DNA of 64,000 bases from Marilutibacter chinensis. GTDB taxonomy: Bacteria > Pseudomonadota > Gammaproteobacteria > Xanthomonadales > Xanthomonadaceae. This document shows, one piece after another, positions 37,150-45,889 of this stretch (position 1 is the first letter of the stretch; each line of letters opens with the position of its first letter). Position numbers and translations under genes: made by a program. The notes below the pieces were generated by a model. That model saw nothing but the letters and a program-made list of their open reading frames with translations. It did no database searches and was not told where the DNA came from. The stretch spans positions 186,001 through 250,000 of the forward strand of contig NZ_JAKJPO010000003.1 in assembly GCF_021725675.1 (NCBI RefSeq). Reading direction: 5' to 3'.

Positions 37150-38619
37150 ATGCCGACCATGCGTATCCCCTTCCTGTCCTGGCCGCGACCGGCCATCGCG
37201 GCCCTCGCCCTCACTGCGATCCTGGTCCTTGCGGCAATCACCGGCGCCGCCCGGGCCGCCACCACGCTTGCGCTGGACAATGTCCGCATCGTCGATGTCG
37301 AGCGCGCACGCAGCACGCCGCCGCGATGCCTGCGCATCGAGAACGGACGCATCGTCCGCATCGCCCGGCCGGAAAGCCGCGCCTGCCGGCGCGACGCGCG
37401 GACCGTCGACATGCAGGGGCGCCATCTGATGCCGGGCCTGATCGACATGCACGCCCACCTGAGCCTGGGTCCGCTGCAGATGCGGCGCGAGCGCGGCCAG
37501 CTGACCATGGTCGCCGACCCCGACGATGCCATCGCCGCCCACAATGCGCGTCGGCTGGTCGCGTTCGGGGTCACCACCATCCGCAATCCCGGCGGCGACC
37601 TGGCTGCGGCGGCACGCTATCGCGAGGCACTCGATGCCGGCCGGCTGACCGGCCCGGAGAGCTTCGACGCCGGCCCGGTGATCAACAACACCGCGATCCG
37701 CGGACTGGCCGCCGCCGCGTCCGATCCCGACGAGGTCCGGCAGGTGGTCGCCGACCAGGTCGAAGCCGGCGCCGACTGGATCAAGCTCTACACCGGACTG
37801 GATCGCGAACAGCTGCGCGCCGGCATCGAGGCCGCGCACACGCACGGTCGTCCGGCCGTCGCGCACCTGGATGCGATCGCCTGGCCGGACGCGCTGGAGA
37901 TGGGCCTGGACGCCATCGTCCACCTGATGCCGACCAGCCCCGACCTGCTCGATCCGCAGGCGCGGCGCGCGTGGCAGGCCGATGCCCGCGCCGGCACCTT
38001 CGCGTTCTTCGAGTGGTGGGAGCACTTCGACCCCGATGGCGCCGAAGCCGACCGCGTGGTGGCTGCGTTCGAGCGTCACCGTCCGGTGTTCGACGCCACC
38101 CTCGTCGCCTTCCACGCCGCCTTCGTGCAGGACCTGGACAACGACTACAAGGACGACGCCCGCCGGCATGCGCACCCGGCGCTGCAGGCGAGCTGGAACG
38201 ACTGGTTCACCTTCGCGATCGGCTGGAAACCGGAGGACTTCGTCCGCGCCCGCGCGATCTGGCCGAAGGTCCAGCGCATGGCGGTGCGCCTGTACGCCAC
38301 CGATGCGTACCTGACCCTGGGCACCGACATGAGCAATCCGTGGATCGCGCCGGGCATCAGCTTGCATCGCGAGATGCAGTTGCTGGCCGAGGCCGGAGTG
38401 CCGGCAGCGACGATCCTGCGCGCTGCCACCGTCAATGCCGCCGCCGCCCTGGGCGCGAAACGGCGCCTGGGCCGGATCGTGCCCGGCCATGAGGCCGACC
38501 TGCTGGTGCTGGACGCCGATCCGCTCCAGGACATCCGCAACACCCGTGCCATCCACGCCGTCGTGCTCGACGGCCAACTGCTCGACACCGCCGCGCTCGA
38601 TGCGCTCAAAGGAGAATGA
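37150..38619 (+). CDS. Exported amidohydrolase (imidazolonepropionase/prolidase-like)
   Basis: Protein of 489 residues. A signal peptide (about 1-37, ending GAARA) precedes a metal-dependent hydrolase fold. Metal-site candidates are HAHLSLG (HxH, about 99-105), Lys in DWIKLYTG, His in AVAHLDA and IVHLMP, and Asp in TLGTDMSNP. The composite beta domain is formed by LALDNVRIVDVE at the N-terminus and HEADLLVLDADPLQDI near the C-terminus. It should act in the periplasm on a cyclic amide or peptide-like substrate. GGAG precedes the ATG at 37150; MRIP at 37159 is an alternative start. First gene of a three-gene operon. Confidence 0.87.
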   Translation: MPTMRIPFLSWPRPAIAALALTAILVLAAITGAARAATTLALDNVRIVDVERARSTPPRCLRIENGRIVRIARPESRACRRDARTVDMQGRHLMPGLIDMHAHLSLGPLQMRRERGQLTMVADPDDAIAAHNARRLVAFGVTTIRNPGGDLAAAARYREALDAGRLTGPESFDAGPVINNTAIRGLAAAASDPDEVRQVVADQVEAGADWIKLYTGLDREQLRAGIEAAHTHGRPAVAHLDAIAWPDALEMGLDAIVHLMPTSPDLLDPQARRAWQADARAGTFAFFEWWEHFDPDGAEADRVVAAFERHRPVFDATLVAFHAAFVQDLDNDYKDDARRHAHPALQASWNDWFTFAIGWKPEDFVRARAIWPKVQRMAVRLYATDAYLTLGTDMSNPWIAPGISLHREMQLLAEAGVPAATILRAATVNAAAALGAKRRLGRIVPGHEADLLVLDADPLQDIRNTRAIHAVVLDGQLLDTAALDALKGE

Positions 38620-38620
38620 C

Positions 38621-39187
38621 ATGCCCCATCCCCACCGATCTTCTTCCCGCCCGCTCCGTCGCACCGCCGCGGGACTGGCCCTGGCCTTGTCGCTGGCATT
38701 GCCACCGGTTGCCGCTGCGGAACCCGGCGACTGGGAGTCGCCCGAATCCATCGTGCACGCGCTTTACGAGGTGATCTCCGCCGAGGCCGGCGCGCAGCGC
38801 GACTGGGACCGCTACCGCGCCCTGTTCCTGGACGGCGCCCGCATGTCGATCGCGGTGAAGTCCGATGCGATGACCGGCATCATGAGCACCGACACCGAGG
38901 CCCTGGTCGCCCAGACCGAAAGCGCCTACGCCAACACCGGCTTCCACGAGATTCCGCTGGTGACCCGGGTCGAACGGCATGGCCTGATGGCCTCGGTGAC
39001 CAGCAGCTTCGAGATCCGCCTGCGCCTGGACGACGACGCCCCGCTGATGCGCGGGATCAACCACTTCCAGTTGCTCAACGACGGTGAGCGCTGGTGGATC
39101 GTGTCCAATGTCGGCGTGATGGAGACCGGCGCATCGCCGCTGCCGCCGGAGCTGCTGCCTGCGGCCGGCCGGGGGGCGGCCCGATGA
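38621..39187 (+). CDS. Exported NTF2/SnoaL-like protein
   Basis: Protein of 188 residues. A signal peptide (about 1-33, ending PPVAAA) is followed by one NTF2/SnoaL-like cone domain (SPESIVHALYEVISAEAG, DWDRYRALFLDGARM, NHFQLLNDGERWWIVSNVG). Such domains bind small hydrophobic ligands or act as accessory subunits; no catalytic pattern is clear. A GGAG lies nine bases before the ATG, just after the amidohydrolase stop. It probably helps the amidohydrolase. Confidence 0.82.
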   Translation: MPHPHRSSSRPLRRTAAGLALALSLALPPVAAAEPGDWESPESIVHALYEVISAEAGAQRDWDRYRALFLDGARMSIAVKSDAMTGIMSTDTEALVAQTESAYANTGFHEIPLVTRVERHGLMASVTSSFEIRLRLDDDAPLMRGINHFQLLNDGERWWIVSNVGVMETGASPLPPELLPAAGRGAAR

Positions 39188-39462
39188 ACGCCGCACCGGA
39201 ACCGCTGTCGCCCTCTCCCGCATCGCCCAGCCGTCGCCGCACCCGCTGGCTCTACCTGGGCGCCGCGGTCTGCGTCACCGCCTGGCTGGCGCTGGGCATC
39301 GGCATCGCGGTCGACGTGGGTCGGACCGCGTTGATCGTACTGACGACCGCGGCCGCGCTGACCACCGAGGGCATGATCTGGCTGACCGCCCTGGTCCTCG
39401 GGGTCAACGTCTACAGCGCGCGCCGCCAGCTGTGGCAGAAGCTGCGGCAGAGCCTGCGCTGA
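39184..39462 (+). CDS. Small two-helix membrane protein
   Basis: Protein of 92 residues with two hydrophobic helices (about 21-43 and 48-75), a Pro/Ser-rich N-terminus and a basic C-terminus (SARRQLWQKLRQSLR). No family was recognised. ATGA overlap with the preceding NTF2-like gene shows translational coupling. It is the last gene before a strong terminator. Confidence 0.75.
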   Translation: MNAAPEPLSPSPASPSRRRTRWLYLGAAVCVTAWLALGIGIAVDVGRTALIVLTTAAALTTEGMIWLTALVLGVNVYSARRQLWQKLRQSLR

Positions 39463-39490
39463 TCTGCGATTGCCGGCCGGCGGCGGAAAC

Positions 39491-39522
39491 GCAGAAGGCC
39501 CGCAGCGCTGCGGGCCTTCTGC
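39491..39522. terminator. Strong bidirectional terminator
   Basis: A perfect 32-base palindrome: GCAGAAGGCCCGCAGC followed by its exact complement. It lies between the small membrane-protein gene and the convergent subtilase gene. Confidence 0.88.
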
Positions 39523-39545
39523 ATGGCGCGATGCCGGCGTCGGAC

Positions 39546-41312
39546 TCAGTAATCGACGCTGGCGTCGGCCGAGCACTCGCTGGTGCCGGCGTTGCAGACC
39601 TGATAAGTGAAGCTGCCGGAGCTGTTGCGGCGCACCTTGACCGCGTCGGTGTAGCTGCCGCCGTTGTCGATCGCCGAGGCGATCCGGCTACCGTCGCGGT
39701 AGACGTCCACGGTGACGTCGCCGCCGCTCCATTGCAGGCCGATCTGCAGCTTGCCCTTGCTGGTGCCGTAGTTGTACGCGCTCAGCGAGGACGGCGGATC
39801 GACCGGATCCGGGTCCGGACCACCACCGAGCAGCGCCTCGGTCGCGGCGAAGGTCTGCACCAGGCCATGACCGTAGTCGTTGTCGCGACCGGCCGGGCCC
39901 AGGTCGAGCGCGGTCGAGGTCATCGCGGCGCGGACCTGCTGGTTGCTCGCCGACGGGTTGGCGCTCCAGACGATCGCGGCCGAACCGGCCACGTGCGGGG
40001 TCGCCATCGACGTGCCGTCCAGATAGGCGTAGCCGCTGGTGTCGGCCTCGGACACCGAGCTGACCGCCGCGGTCTGGCCGAGCGAGCCGCCGACCAGCGC
40101 CTGGCCGTCCTCCTGGCTCATGCTCAGCGCCGGCACCGTCGAGGTCATCGTGCCCAGGGTGCCGGAGAAGCCGCCCGGCGCGTTGTTGTAGACCACCGCG
40201 GCGACGCCGCCGCCCGCCTGCACCGCAGTGACCTTGTCGGCGAAGCTGATGTCGCCACGCTCGCACAGCACCACCTTGCCCGACCAGCTGCCGGCACTCG
40301 TGCACAGGCCGCCGTCGACCATCGCCCCGCTGGCGGTGGACTGCACGCTGCCCTCCATCGCCGAGACGATGTAGCCGGTGCCGCCTACGGTCATCGAGCC
40401 GCTGCGGTACGGATAGGTGCTGAGCACGGCAACGCCGGGCGCGGCGATCTCGACCTGGTTGGTGCTCTGCGAGAAGTCCGCATGCACGTTGTTGATGTCG
40501 ACCGCGGCCACCGACATCACGCTGTCGTACGAAGCCGGATAGCTGTGGCGGGTGTTGCCGTCGTTGCCGGCCGCTGCGACGCTGAGGATGCCCTGGCTGT
40601 CGAGATTGGCGAAGGCGGTCTCCTCGGTGCTGCTGGCGAAGTCGCCGCCCAGGCTCATGTTGATCACCTTCGCCCCCGCACTGGCGCAGCGGTTGGCGGC
40701 GTCGACCAGGGTGGAGGCATAGCTCCATCCGCAGGACTGTCCGTCGAACACCTTGACGATGTGCAGCGACACCGCGCCCGGGCTGACCCCGACCACGCCA
40801 ACGCCGTTGTCGACCGCCGCGACCGTCCCTGCGACGTGGGTGCCGTGGCCGCAACTGTCGTTGTCCCAGCCGCTGGGATACCCGGTCATCGCGATGCCGG
40901 CGAAATCCTCGTGGTCGGCATTGATGCCCGAGTCGATCACGCAGACCTTGATGCCATTGCCATCGGCGCCGGCCGCCCAGGTCTGCGGCGCCTGCACGCT
41001 GTTGATGCCGTACGGCGTGGTCTGCGCGGCCGGGTAGCGCGGCACGTCCCGCTCGACGTACTCGATGTTCGGATTGTTGCGCAGTCCCGCCAGTGCCTGC
41101 TGCGGCACGCTGACGGCGATGACGCGCTGCGGCGCGAGTTCCAGATGGATCCGGCCGCCGGCCGCCCTCAATGCGGATTGCACCTGCGCCGAAGCGCCGG
41201 GCCTGAACTTCACCATGACCCGGTTCGGGTCGGGATCGGCAGCGGAAGCGCTACCGGAAGCAACGAGCATGATGGCCGCGGCCAAGGCCACGGCAAGCGA
41301 GTTCTGCGTCAC
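39546..41312 (-). CDS. Secreted S8 subtilisin-like serine protease
   Basis: Protein of 588 residues starting with GTG, with GGGGGTG just upstream as ribosome site. A signal peptide (about 1-24, SGSASA) and an I9-like propeptide (about 28-92; VMVKFRPGA) precede the catalytic domain with Asp127 (VCVIDSGI), His156 (CGHGTHVAGT), oxyanion Asn250 (AAAGND) and Ser435 (DGTSMATPHVAG). A protease-associated (PA) insert lies at about 310-420. A C-terminal beta-sandwich (about 500-588, FN3-like) ends the protein. This is the standard plan of Xanthomonas/Lysobacter extracellular proteases. It probably leaves by type II secretion. Confidence 0.94.
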   Translation of the reverse strand: MTQNSLAVALAAAIMLVASGSASAADPDPNRVMVKFRPGASAQVQSALRAAGGRIHLELAPQRVIAVSVPQQALAGLRNNPNIEYVERDVPRYPAAQTTPYGINSVQAPQTWAAGADGNGIKVCVIDSGINADHEDFAGIAMTGYPSGWDNDSCGHGTHVAGTVAAVDNGVGVVGVSPGAVSLHIVKVFDGQSCGWSYASTLVDAANRCASAGAKVINMSLGGDFASSTEETAFANLDSQGILSVAAAGNDGNTRHSYPASYDSVMSVAAVDINNVHADFSQSTNQVEIAAPGVAVLSTYPYRSGSMTVGGTGYIVSAMEGSVQSTASGAMVDGGLCTSAGSWSGKVVLCERGDISFADKVTAVQAGGGVAAVVYNNAPGGFSGTLGTMTSTVPALSMSQEDGQALVGGSLGQTAAVSSVSEADTSGYAYLDGTSMATPHVAGSAAIVWSANPSASNQQVRAAMTSTALDLGPAGRDNDYGHGLVQTFAATEALLGGGPDPDPVDPPSSLSAYNYGTSKGKLQIGLQWSGGDVTVDVYRDGSRIASAIDNGGSYTDAVKVRRNSSGSFTYQVCNAGTSECSADASVDY

Positions 41313-41714
41313 TGGACACCCCCGAGATGATTGTCGGTTTCGCGCCTCGCCCCCTGTCCGAGCACGAGATCCGACGGTAGCAGCGCAGCGGCCTGAACGC
41401 GATTGTGCATCGCGTCAGAAGCGGCGCAGACCACGGCGGCAGACCCGGGCGCGCCGGACATCCGCCGCAATCGCCGGCGACGCAATCGCCACGCCTCCGC
41501 AGACCCGACAACGCGCCCCGTCGTCGACCACGGTCATCGCGTGACGTCGGCTCGCCCATACCGGACCTCTGGCACCGCCCCCGGACATCGGCTCCCGGTA
41601 GAGTACGCGGCCCTCGTCCGTCGTTGCCGCTGATCCCCGCCCTTCCGGTCGATGCTTCGGCGACAACGCGGATGCGCTCCGTGCCAATCCTCGCCCCACA
41701 GGAGACCCCAGGTC
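41313..41714. other. Divergent intergenic region, subtilase / alpha-beta hydrolase
   Basis: These 402 bases separate two divergent exported-protein genes and must carry both promoters. No gene is well supported. A minus-strand 40-codon frame at 41415-41537 contains a CRVCGG pair but has no other support. GGAG at 41701 serves the gene to the right. Confidence 0.4.
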
Positions 41715-43013
41715 GTGCGCCGAATCCTGACCACCCTACTGTTCTCGACCGCACTGCTTCACGCAGCCGATGCCACGGCCGAATGCCCCACTGGCCCCTA
41801 TGGCCCGGGCGCTGCCGCGGCCGTCGACGGCGACGTCGTTGTCGTCTATTCCGTGCCCGGCCTCGCGCCGCCGGGCCAGCGCTACCTGTTCGTTGACGGC
41901 CGTCGCGGCAGCACGGTGGCCGACGACGGTGTGGTGCGCTGCACGGCCGATGGCCTGATCGTGCGCGACGCGGAGGGCACCTCGACACTGTGGCCGCGCA
42001 TCGCCCTGCGGGAAACCGACACCGCCTTCACGAGCCTCGGCTCGCGACTGGCCGGCCGCCTGATCGAACCCGAATCGGCGGATCCGGAAATGCCGCTGGT
42101 GGTGATGGTGCATGGCTCGGAGCGCACGTCGGCCACCCGCAGCTCGTACGCCTACATGATGGCGGCGCAGGGCATCCGCGTTTTCGCCTACGACAAGCGC
42201 GGCACCGGCGAGTCGGAAGGCGAGTACACGCAGAATTTCGAGCTACTGGCCGACGATGCCGCCGCGGCGCTTGGCCACGCGCGCGAAATGACCCGTGGAC
42301 GCGTCGGCCGCGCCGGCTACTTCGGCGGCAGCCAGGGCGGCTGGGTCGCGCCGCTGGCGGCGACGCGCTCGGACGCGGACTTCGTCGCGATCGGCTTCGG
42401 CCTGGTGGTCTCGCCGATCGACGAGGACCGCGAGCAGATGATCTCCGAGGCACGCGCCGCCGGCTTCGACGCGCGGGCGATCGAACAGATCGAACGGCTG
42501 TCGCAGGCCACCGCGCGGCTGCTGACCTCGCACTTCAACGACGGCTTCGAGGAGCTGGAGGCGCTGCGGCACGAACTGGCCGACGCGCCCTGGGCGGCGA
42601 CCATCCAGGGCGAGCACAGCGGAGCGATGTTGCGTACTTCCGATGCCGACCTGCGCCGGGTCGGTCGCGCACGCTTCGACAACCTCGAGCTGATCTGGGA
42701 CTACGACGCCCAGGCCGTACTCGAGCGGCTCGATGCGCCGCTGCTGTGGGTGCTCGCCGAGCAGGACCGCGAGGCGCCGATCGAGAAGACCCGCGGCGCA
42801 CTGCAGTCACTGACCGCCGCTGGCAAACCCGTCGACGTCTACCTGTTTCCCGACACCGACCACGGCATGTTCGAGTTCCGCACCCTGCCCGACGGCCAGC
42901 GCCAGGGCACCCGCATCACCGACGGCTACCTGCGCCTGCTCGGCGACTGGATCAAGGACGACGTCGACGGAACCTACGGCCGCGGTACGCGGTTGTTCGG
43001 CGACGGGAACTGA
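41715..43013 (+). CDS. Exported alpha/beta hydrolase
   Basis: Protein of 432 residues, read from a GTG at 41715 because a signal peptide (VRRILTTLLFSTALLHAADA) starts there and GGAG lies ten bases upstream. The hydrolase core has the oxyanion region VMVHGSERTS, YDKRGTGESEG, the nucleophile elbow GYFGGSQGGWVAPL, a late Asp region LLWVLAEQDREAP, and the catalytic His in FPDTDHGMFEF. The N-terminal about 100 residues form an extra beta-rich region before the hydrolase fold. Likely a periplasmic esterase or peptidase of the dipeptidyl-peptidase-like hydrolases; substrate unknown. Confidence 0.87.
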   Translation: MRRILTTLLFSTALLHAADATAECPTGPYGPGAAAAVDGDVVVVYSVPGLAPPGQRYLFVDGRRGSTVADDGVVRCTADGLIVRDAEGTSTLWPRIALRETDTAFTSLGSRLAGRLIEPESADPEMPLVVMVHGSERTSATRSSYAYMMAAQGIRVFAYDKRGTGESEGEYTQNFELLADDAAAALGHAREMTRGRVGRAGYFGGSQGGWVAPLAATRSDADFVAIGFGLVVSPIDEDREQMISEARAAGFDARAIEQIERLSQATARLLTSHFNDGFEELEALRHELADAPWAATIQGEHSGAMLRTSDADLRRVGRARFDNLELIWDYDAQAVLERLDAPLLWVLAEQDREAPIEKTRGALQSLTAAGKPVDVYLFPDTDHGMFEFRTLPDGQRQGTRITDGYLRLLGDWIKDDVDGTYGRGTRLFGDGN

Positions 43014-43109
43014 GACCGTCGCGGCACGGACAGGGAAGAGGTTCCAGGCATCGGCCGGCGAACATCGCGTTCGCTGCCGGCGCCTGGTGACTGGACCTGT
43101 CTCCGGACA

Positions 43110-44015
43110 TTAGGCCTCCGGCCACACCAGCGAACGATGCAGCTGGGCGCCGGCCCAGGCGCCGTCGGCGACGGCGAGGGCGATCGTGTGCGGCATCCTC
43201 GCAGCGTCGCCGCAAGCGTAGACGCCGCGAAGACGGGTCTGCTTCGCGTCGTCGGTCTGGATCTGGGTGCCGGTCGGGGTTTCCACCAGCGCGCACCCCA
43301 TCCGCTCGGCCACCGGCGTCGCCGGCCCGTTGCGTGGCGCGGTGAACAGGCCGGCGAACGGCAGTCGGCGGCCATCGGCGAGGACCACGTCCGCGTGCCC
43401 GTCGATGCGGGCGATCGGCGTGGATTCGATCGCGACCCCGCGCCCGGCAAGTTCCTGCGCGTTCACGTCGTCCAGCTCCAGCGCGCCGTTGAGCAGGAAG
43501 GTTACCGTGCCCCACTCCGGCAGCAGCTGCGCCTGGTGGATCGACATCGGGCCGGTGGCGACCACGCCGATCCGGCCGCGCCCGAGCTCGTAGCCATGAC
43601 AGTACGGACAGGCGAACACACTGATGCCCCAGCGCTCGGCCAGGCCTTCGACCGGCGGCAGGGTGTCGGACACGCCGGTCGCGAACAGCAGGCGGCGGCC
43701 GCGATGGCGATGACCGCCGCGGGTCTCGACATGGAAGTCGTCGTGTTCGCCGCCAGCCTCGACCGCCTCGTCGTCATGCCAGGTCAGGGTCGGATACGCC
43801 TCGAGCTGGAGACGCGCGGTCGCCGCGATCGCCGTCGGGTCGACCCCATCCTGGCCGAGGAAGCCGTGTGCGTGGGCCGCCGCGCGATTGCGTCGCCGCC
43901 CGCCGTCGATCACCAGCACGCGACGGTGCGCCCGCACCAGCTGCAGCGCTGCGGCCATGCCGGCGTAGCTGCCGCCGACGACGATGACATCGTGTCCGGT
44001 TTGCGTATCGCTCAT
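43110..44015 (-). CDS. Thioredoxin-reductase-like FAD/NAD(P) oxidoreductase
   Basis: Flavoprotein of 301 residues. The FAD-binding motif VIVVGGSYAGMAAAL is at about 10-24, an active-site cysteine pair CPYCHG follows at about 134-139, an NAD(P) region (GRGRIGVVATGPMSI) comes next, and the C-terminal FAD motif RGVYACGDAA is at about 264-273. The size and CxxC layout fit low-molecular-weight thioredoxin-reductase-like proteins, though substrates vary. It lies 157 bases downstream of the Rrf2 regulator on the same strand and may be controlled by it. Confidence 0.9.
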   Translation of the reverse strand: MSDTQTGHDVIVVGGSYAGMAAALQLVRAHRRVLVIDGGRRRNRAAAHAHGFLGQDGVDPTAIAATARLQLEAYPTLTWHDDEAVEAGGEHDDFHVETRGGHRHRGRRLLFATGVSDTLPPVEGLAERWGISVFACPYCHGYELGRGRIGVVATGPMSIHQAQLLPEWGTVTFLLNGALELDDVNAQELAGRGVAIESTPIARIDGHADVVLADGRRLPFAGLFTAPRNGPATPVAERMGCALVETPTGTQIQTDDAKQTRLRGVYACGDAARMPHTIALAVADGAWAGAQLHRSLVWPEA

Positions 44016-44172
44016 CTGCTTGTCTCCATGAGGAAAGATCGGGATGCCGCCGTCCCCGAACCGTTCGGACGTCGCAACGCCGAAACTGGTCCGGCATTGC
44101 TCCGGCCGCCCGCGCGCTGGCGCGGCTGCGCCACCGTCCGCCGGCGCGAAACTCCGGGCCGCCGGAGGTGGC

Positions 44173-44601
44173 TCAGCGGGCGGTGCGCCGGCGCGCGAAA
44201 TCCGCGGCCAGGTCGGCCAGCGAGACCGATTCGAACCGTTCCATCAGCAGGGCCTCGGCTTCGTCGAAGGCGCCGTCCAGCGCCGCGTTGACCGCCTGCT
44301 CGACCAGGCACTGCGGCTGCTCCTGGCGGTTGCCGATCGCGAACAGCGCCGGCTCGCCCAGCGCCTCGTGCAGCTGGCGCAGGTTCACCCTCGACAGGTC
44401 GGCGACGATCCGCCAGCCACCGGCATGGCCGCGCTCGGCAGCGACCAAGCCGGCGTCGCGCAGCAGGCCCATCGTGCGCCGGACCACGACCGGATGCGTG
44501 CCCAGGCACTGCGCCAGCGCATCGGAGGTCATCGGCCCGCCATGCTCGGCCATGTGCAGCAGCGCGTGCAGAACGGCGGAAAGGCGGCTGTCCCTTTTCA
44601 T
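44173..44601 (-). CDS. Rrf2-family transcriptional regulator
   Basis: Protein of 142 residues with an N-terminal winged helix (about 6-65; SAVLHALLHMAEHGG, then SDALAQCLGTHPVVVRRTMG) and a C-terminal dimerisation helix. Only one cysteine of the usual three Fe-S ligands is evident in the ligand region (QPQCLVEQAV), so it may be of the YwnA-like type without a cluster. A perfect palindrome overlaps its start codon, suggesting autorepression. It is divergent from a methyltransferase and upstream of a flavoprotein. Confidence 0.88.
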   Translation of the reverse strand: MKRDSRLSAVLHALLHMAEHGGPMTSDALAQCLGTHPVVVRRTMGLLRDAGLVAAERGHAGGWRIVADLSRVNLRQLHEALGEPALFAIGNRQEQPQCLVEQAVNAALDGAFDEAEALLMERFESVSLADLAADFARRRTAR

Positions 44602-44620
44602 GTAACAAATGATGTTACAT
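44600..44620. promoter_or_regulatory. Operator-like palindrome ATGTAAC-N7-GTTACAT
   Basis: Perfect 7-bp arms around AAATGAT. The left arm overlaps the start codon of the Rrf2 gene, and the right arm lies 30 bases before the GTG start of the divergent methyltransferase. This is the expected size and place for an Rrf2 dimer site that represses both directions. Confidence 0.7.
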
Positions 44621-44650
44621 TAAGTCGCGACCGTCAACCGAGCCCATCGC

Positions 44651-45370
44651 GTGCCCCCTTTTTCAGACCCCGATGCCGTCGCCCGCTATGCCGAAGGCCC
44701 GCCCCGCCAGGTCCCAGGCTTCCACGCCCTGCAGACGATGGCGACCCTGCTGCTGGCCGAGCGCGTGCCCGCCGACGGCCGCGTGCTGGTGCTCGGCGCC
44801 GGCGGCGGTCTGGAGTTGAAGGCCTTCGCCCGGGCCCAGCCGGGCTGGCGCCTGCTCGGCGTCGATCCGTCCGCGGCGATGCTGAAACTCGCCGCCGACA
44901 CCCTTGGCCCGCTGGTCGCACATGTGGAACTGCTCGAAGGCCTGATCGACGACGCTCCGGATATCGCCTTCGACGGCGCCAGCTGCCTGCTGACCCTGCA
45001 CTTCCTGCCGCCCGACCAGCGGCTGCACACCCTGCGGCAACTGCACCGGCGCCTGAAACCCGGCGCCCCGCTGGTGGTCGCGCACCACAGCATTGCGTCG
45101 GACGTCGACGGCAGCGCAGGTGGCGACGCGTATAGCGACCCCACCGTCGACGGCAGCCGCCAACGCTGGCTGCGCCGATACGCCGCCTTCGCCACCGCTT
45201 CCGGCATTCCCGCCGTCGACGCCCGGCGCGCGATCGACGCCATCGCCACCCGCCTGCCCCTGCTCACCCCGCAACAGGACCAGGCCCTGATCGAAGAGGC
45301 CGGTTTCGAACAGGTCGAGCTGTTCTATGCGGGATTCACGTTCCGGGGCTGGGTGGGGTTGGCGGGCTAG
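44651..45370 (+). CDS. Class I SAM-dependent methyltransferase
   Basis: Protein of 239 residues read from a GTG. Rossmann-fold motifs are VLVLGAGGGLELKAFA (motif I, about 45-60), LLGVDPSAAMLKLA (motif II) and the acidic loop DGASCLLTLHFLPP (motif IV). The family is broad, with no visible substrate motif. It is divergent from the Rrf2 regulator and shares the operator at 44600-44620, so it is probably repressed by it. Confidence 0.85.
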   Translation: MPPFSDPDAVARYAEGPPRQVPGFHALQTMATLLLAERVPADGRVLVLGAGGGLELKAFARAQPGWRLLGVDPSAAMLKLAADTLGPLVAHVELLEGLIDDAPDIAFDGASCLLTLHFLPPDQRLHTLRQLHRRLKPGAPLVVAHHSIASDVDGSAGGDAYSDPTVDGSRQRWLRRYAAFATASGIPAVDARRAIDAIATRLPLLTPQQDQALIEEAGFEQVELFYAGFTFRGWVGLAG

Positions 45371-45457
45371 CAGGACGGCGCAGGTGGATATCGACGGCAG
45401 CCCCCGGCGCGCGCCCCGCCTCTCCATACGGACCGGGAACACGGGCGACGCATCCAC

Positions 45458-45490
45458 TTGATATACGCACATTTCATGCACATAATGTGC
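45458..45490 (+). promoter_or_regulatory. Promoter and operator of the Xre/RES toxin-antitoxin operon
   Basis: TTGATA (45458-45463), a 17-base spacer and CATAAT (45481-45486) form a near-consensus sigma-70 promoter. The -10 element is embedded in the perfect palindrome GCACAT-A-ATGTGC (45478-45490), with another GCACAT half-site at 45467-45472. Binding of the antitoxin here would block the promoter, which fits autoregulation. Confidence 0.75.
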
Positions 45491-45517
45491 CCACATCCTG
45501 TCGAAACGGTGAGCGCA

Positions 45518-45889
45518 ATGGCGGCTGTCATGCAGCAGGACATTACCGAGCTCTTTCGCGAACCCGGGCAGACCTACCTCTCGCCCGCGAGGTTCGCCAC
45601 GACCCTGGAGCTGGACCTGTCGGTCCTGGCCAACGCGCTGGGCGTGCACCGCAACACGATGCGCCTGCATCCGGAAAGCCCGCGCACGCAGGAACGCATG
45701 CGCGACTACAACCGCGTATTCCTGGCCCTGCTCGGCCTCAAGCCCAATGTGCGCGATGCCGCCTTCCACATGAAGAACACGCCGGTACGCGTGCTGGGCC
45801 AGCGCACCCTCTTCGATGCGGTCAAGGATGGCGACACCGACAAGGCCCTGCGCTACCTGCAGTCGATCTCCGGAGGCCAGAACGGATGA
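45518..45889 (+). CDS. Xre-like antitoxin of RES toxin-antitoxin pair
   Basis: Protein of 123 residues with a helix-turn-helix-like segment (LELDLSVLANALGVHRNTMR, about 30-50) and a C-terminal DUF2384 (MbcA/ParS/Xre antitoxin) domain (LLGLKPNVRDAAFHMKNTPV and LGQRTLFDAVKDGDTDKALR). The start at 45518 lies 32 bases after the -10 element; upstream in-frame codons would read through the operator. It neutralises the overlapping RES toxin and represses the operon. Confidence 0.88.
   Translation: MAAVMQQDITELFREPGQTYLSPARFATTLELDLSVLANALGVHRNTMRLHPESPRTQERMRDYNRVFLALLGLKPNVRDAAFHMKNTPVRVLGQRTLFDAVKDGDTDKALRYLQSISGGQNG

Noticed and set aside
41415..41537. 40-codon minus-strand frame with a CRVCGG cysteine pair
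   Set aside because: Too short, no ribosome site, no third and fourth zinc ligands; could be chance in GC-rich DNA.
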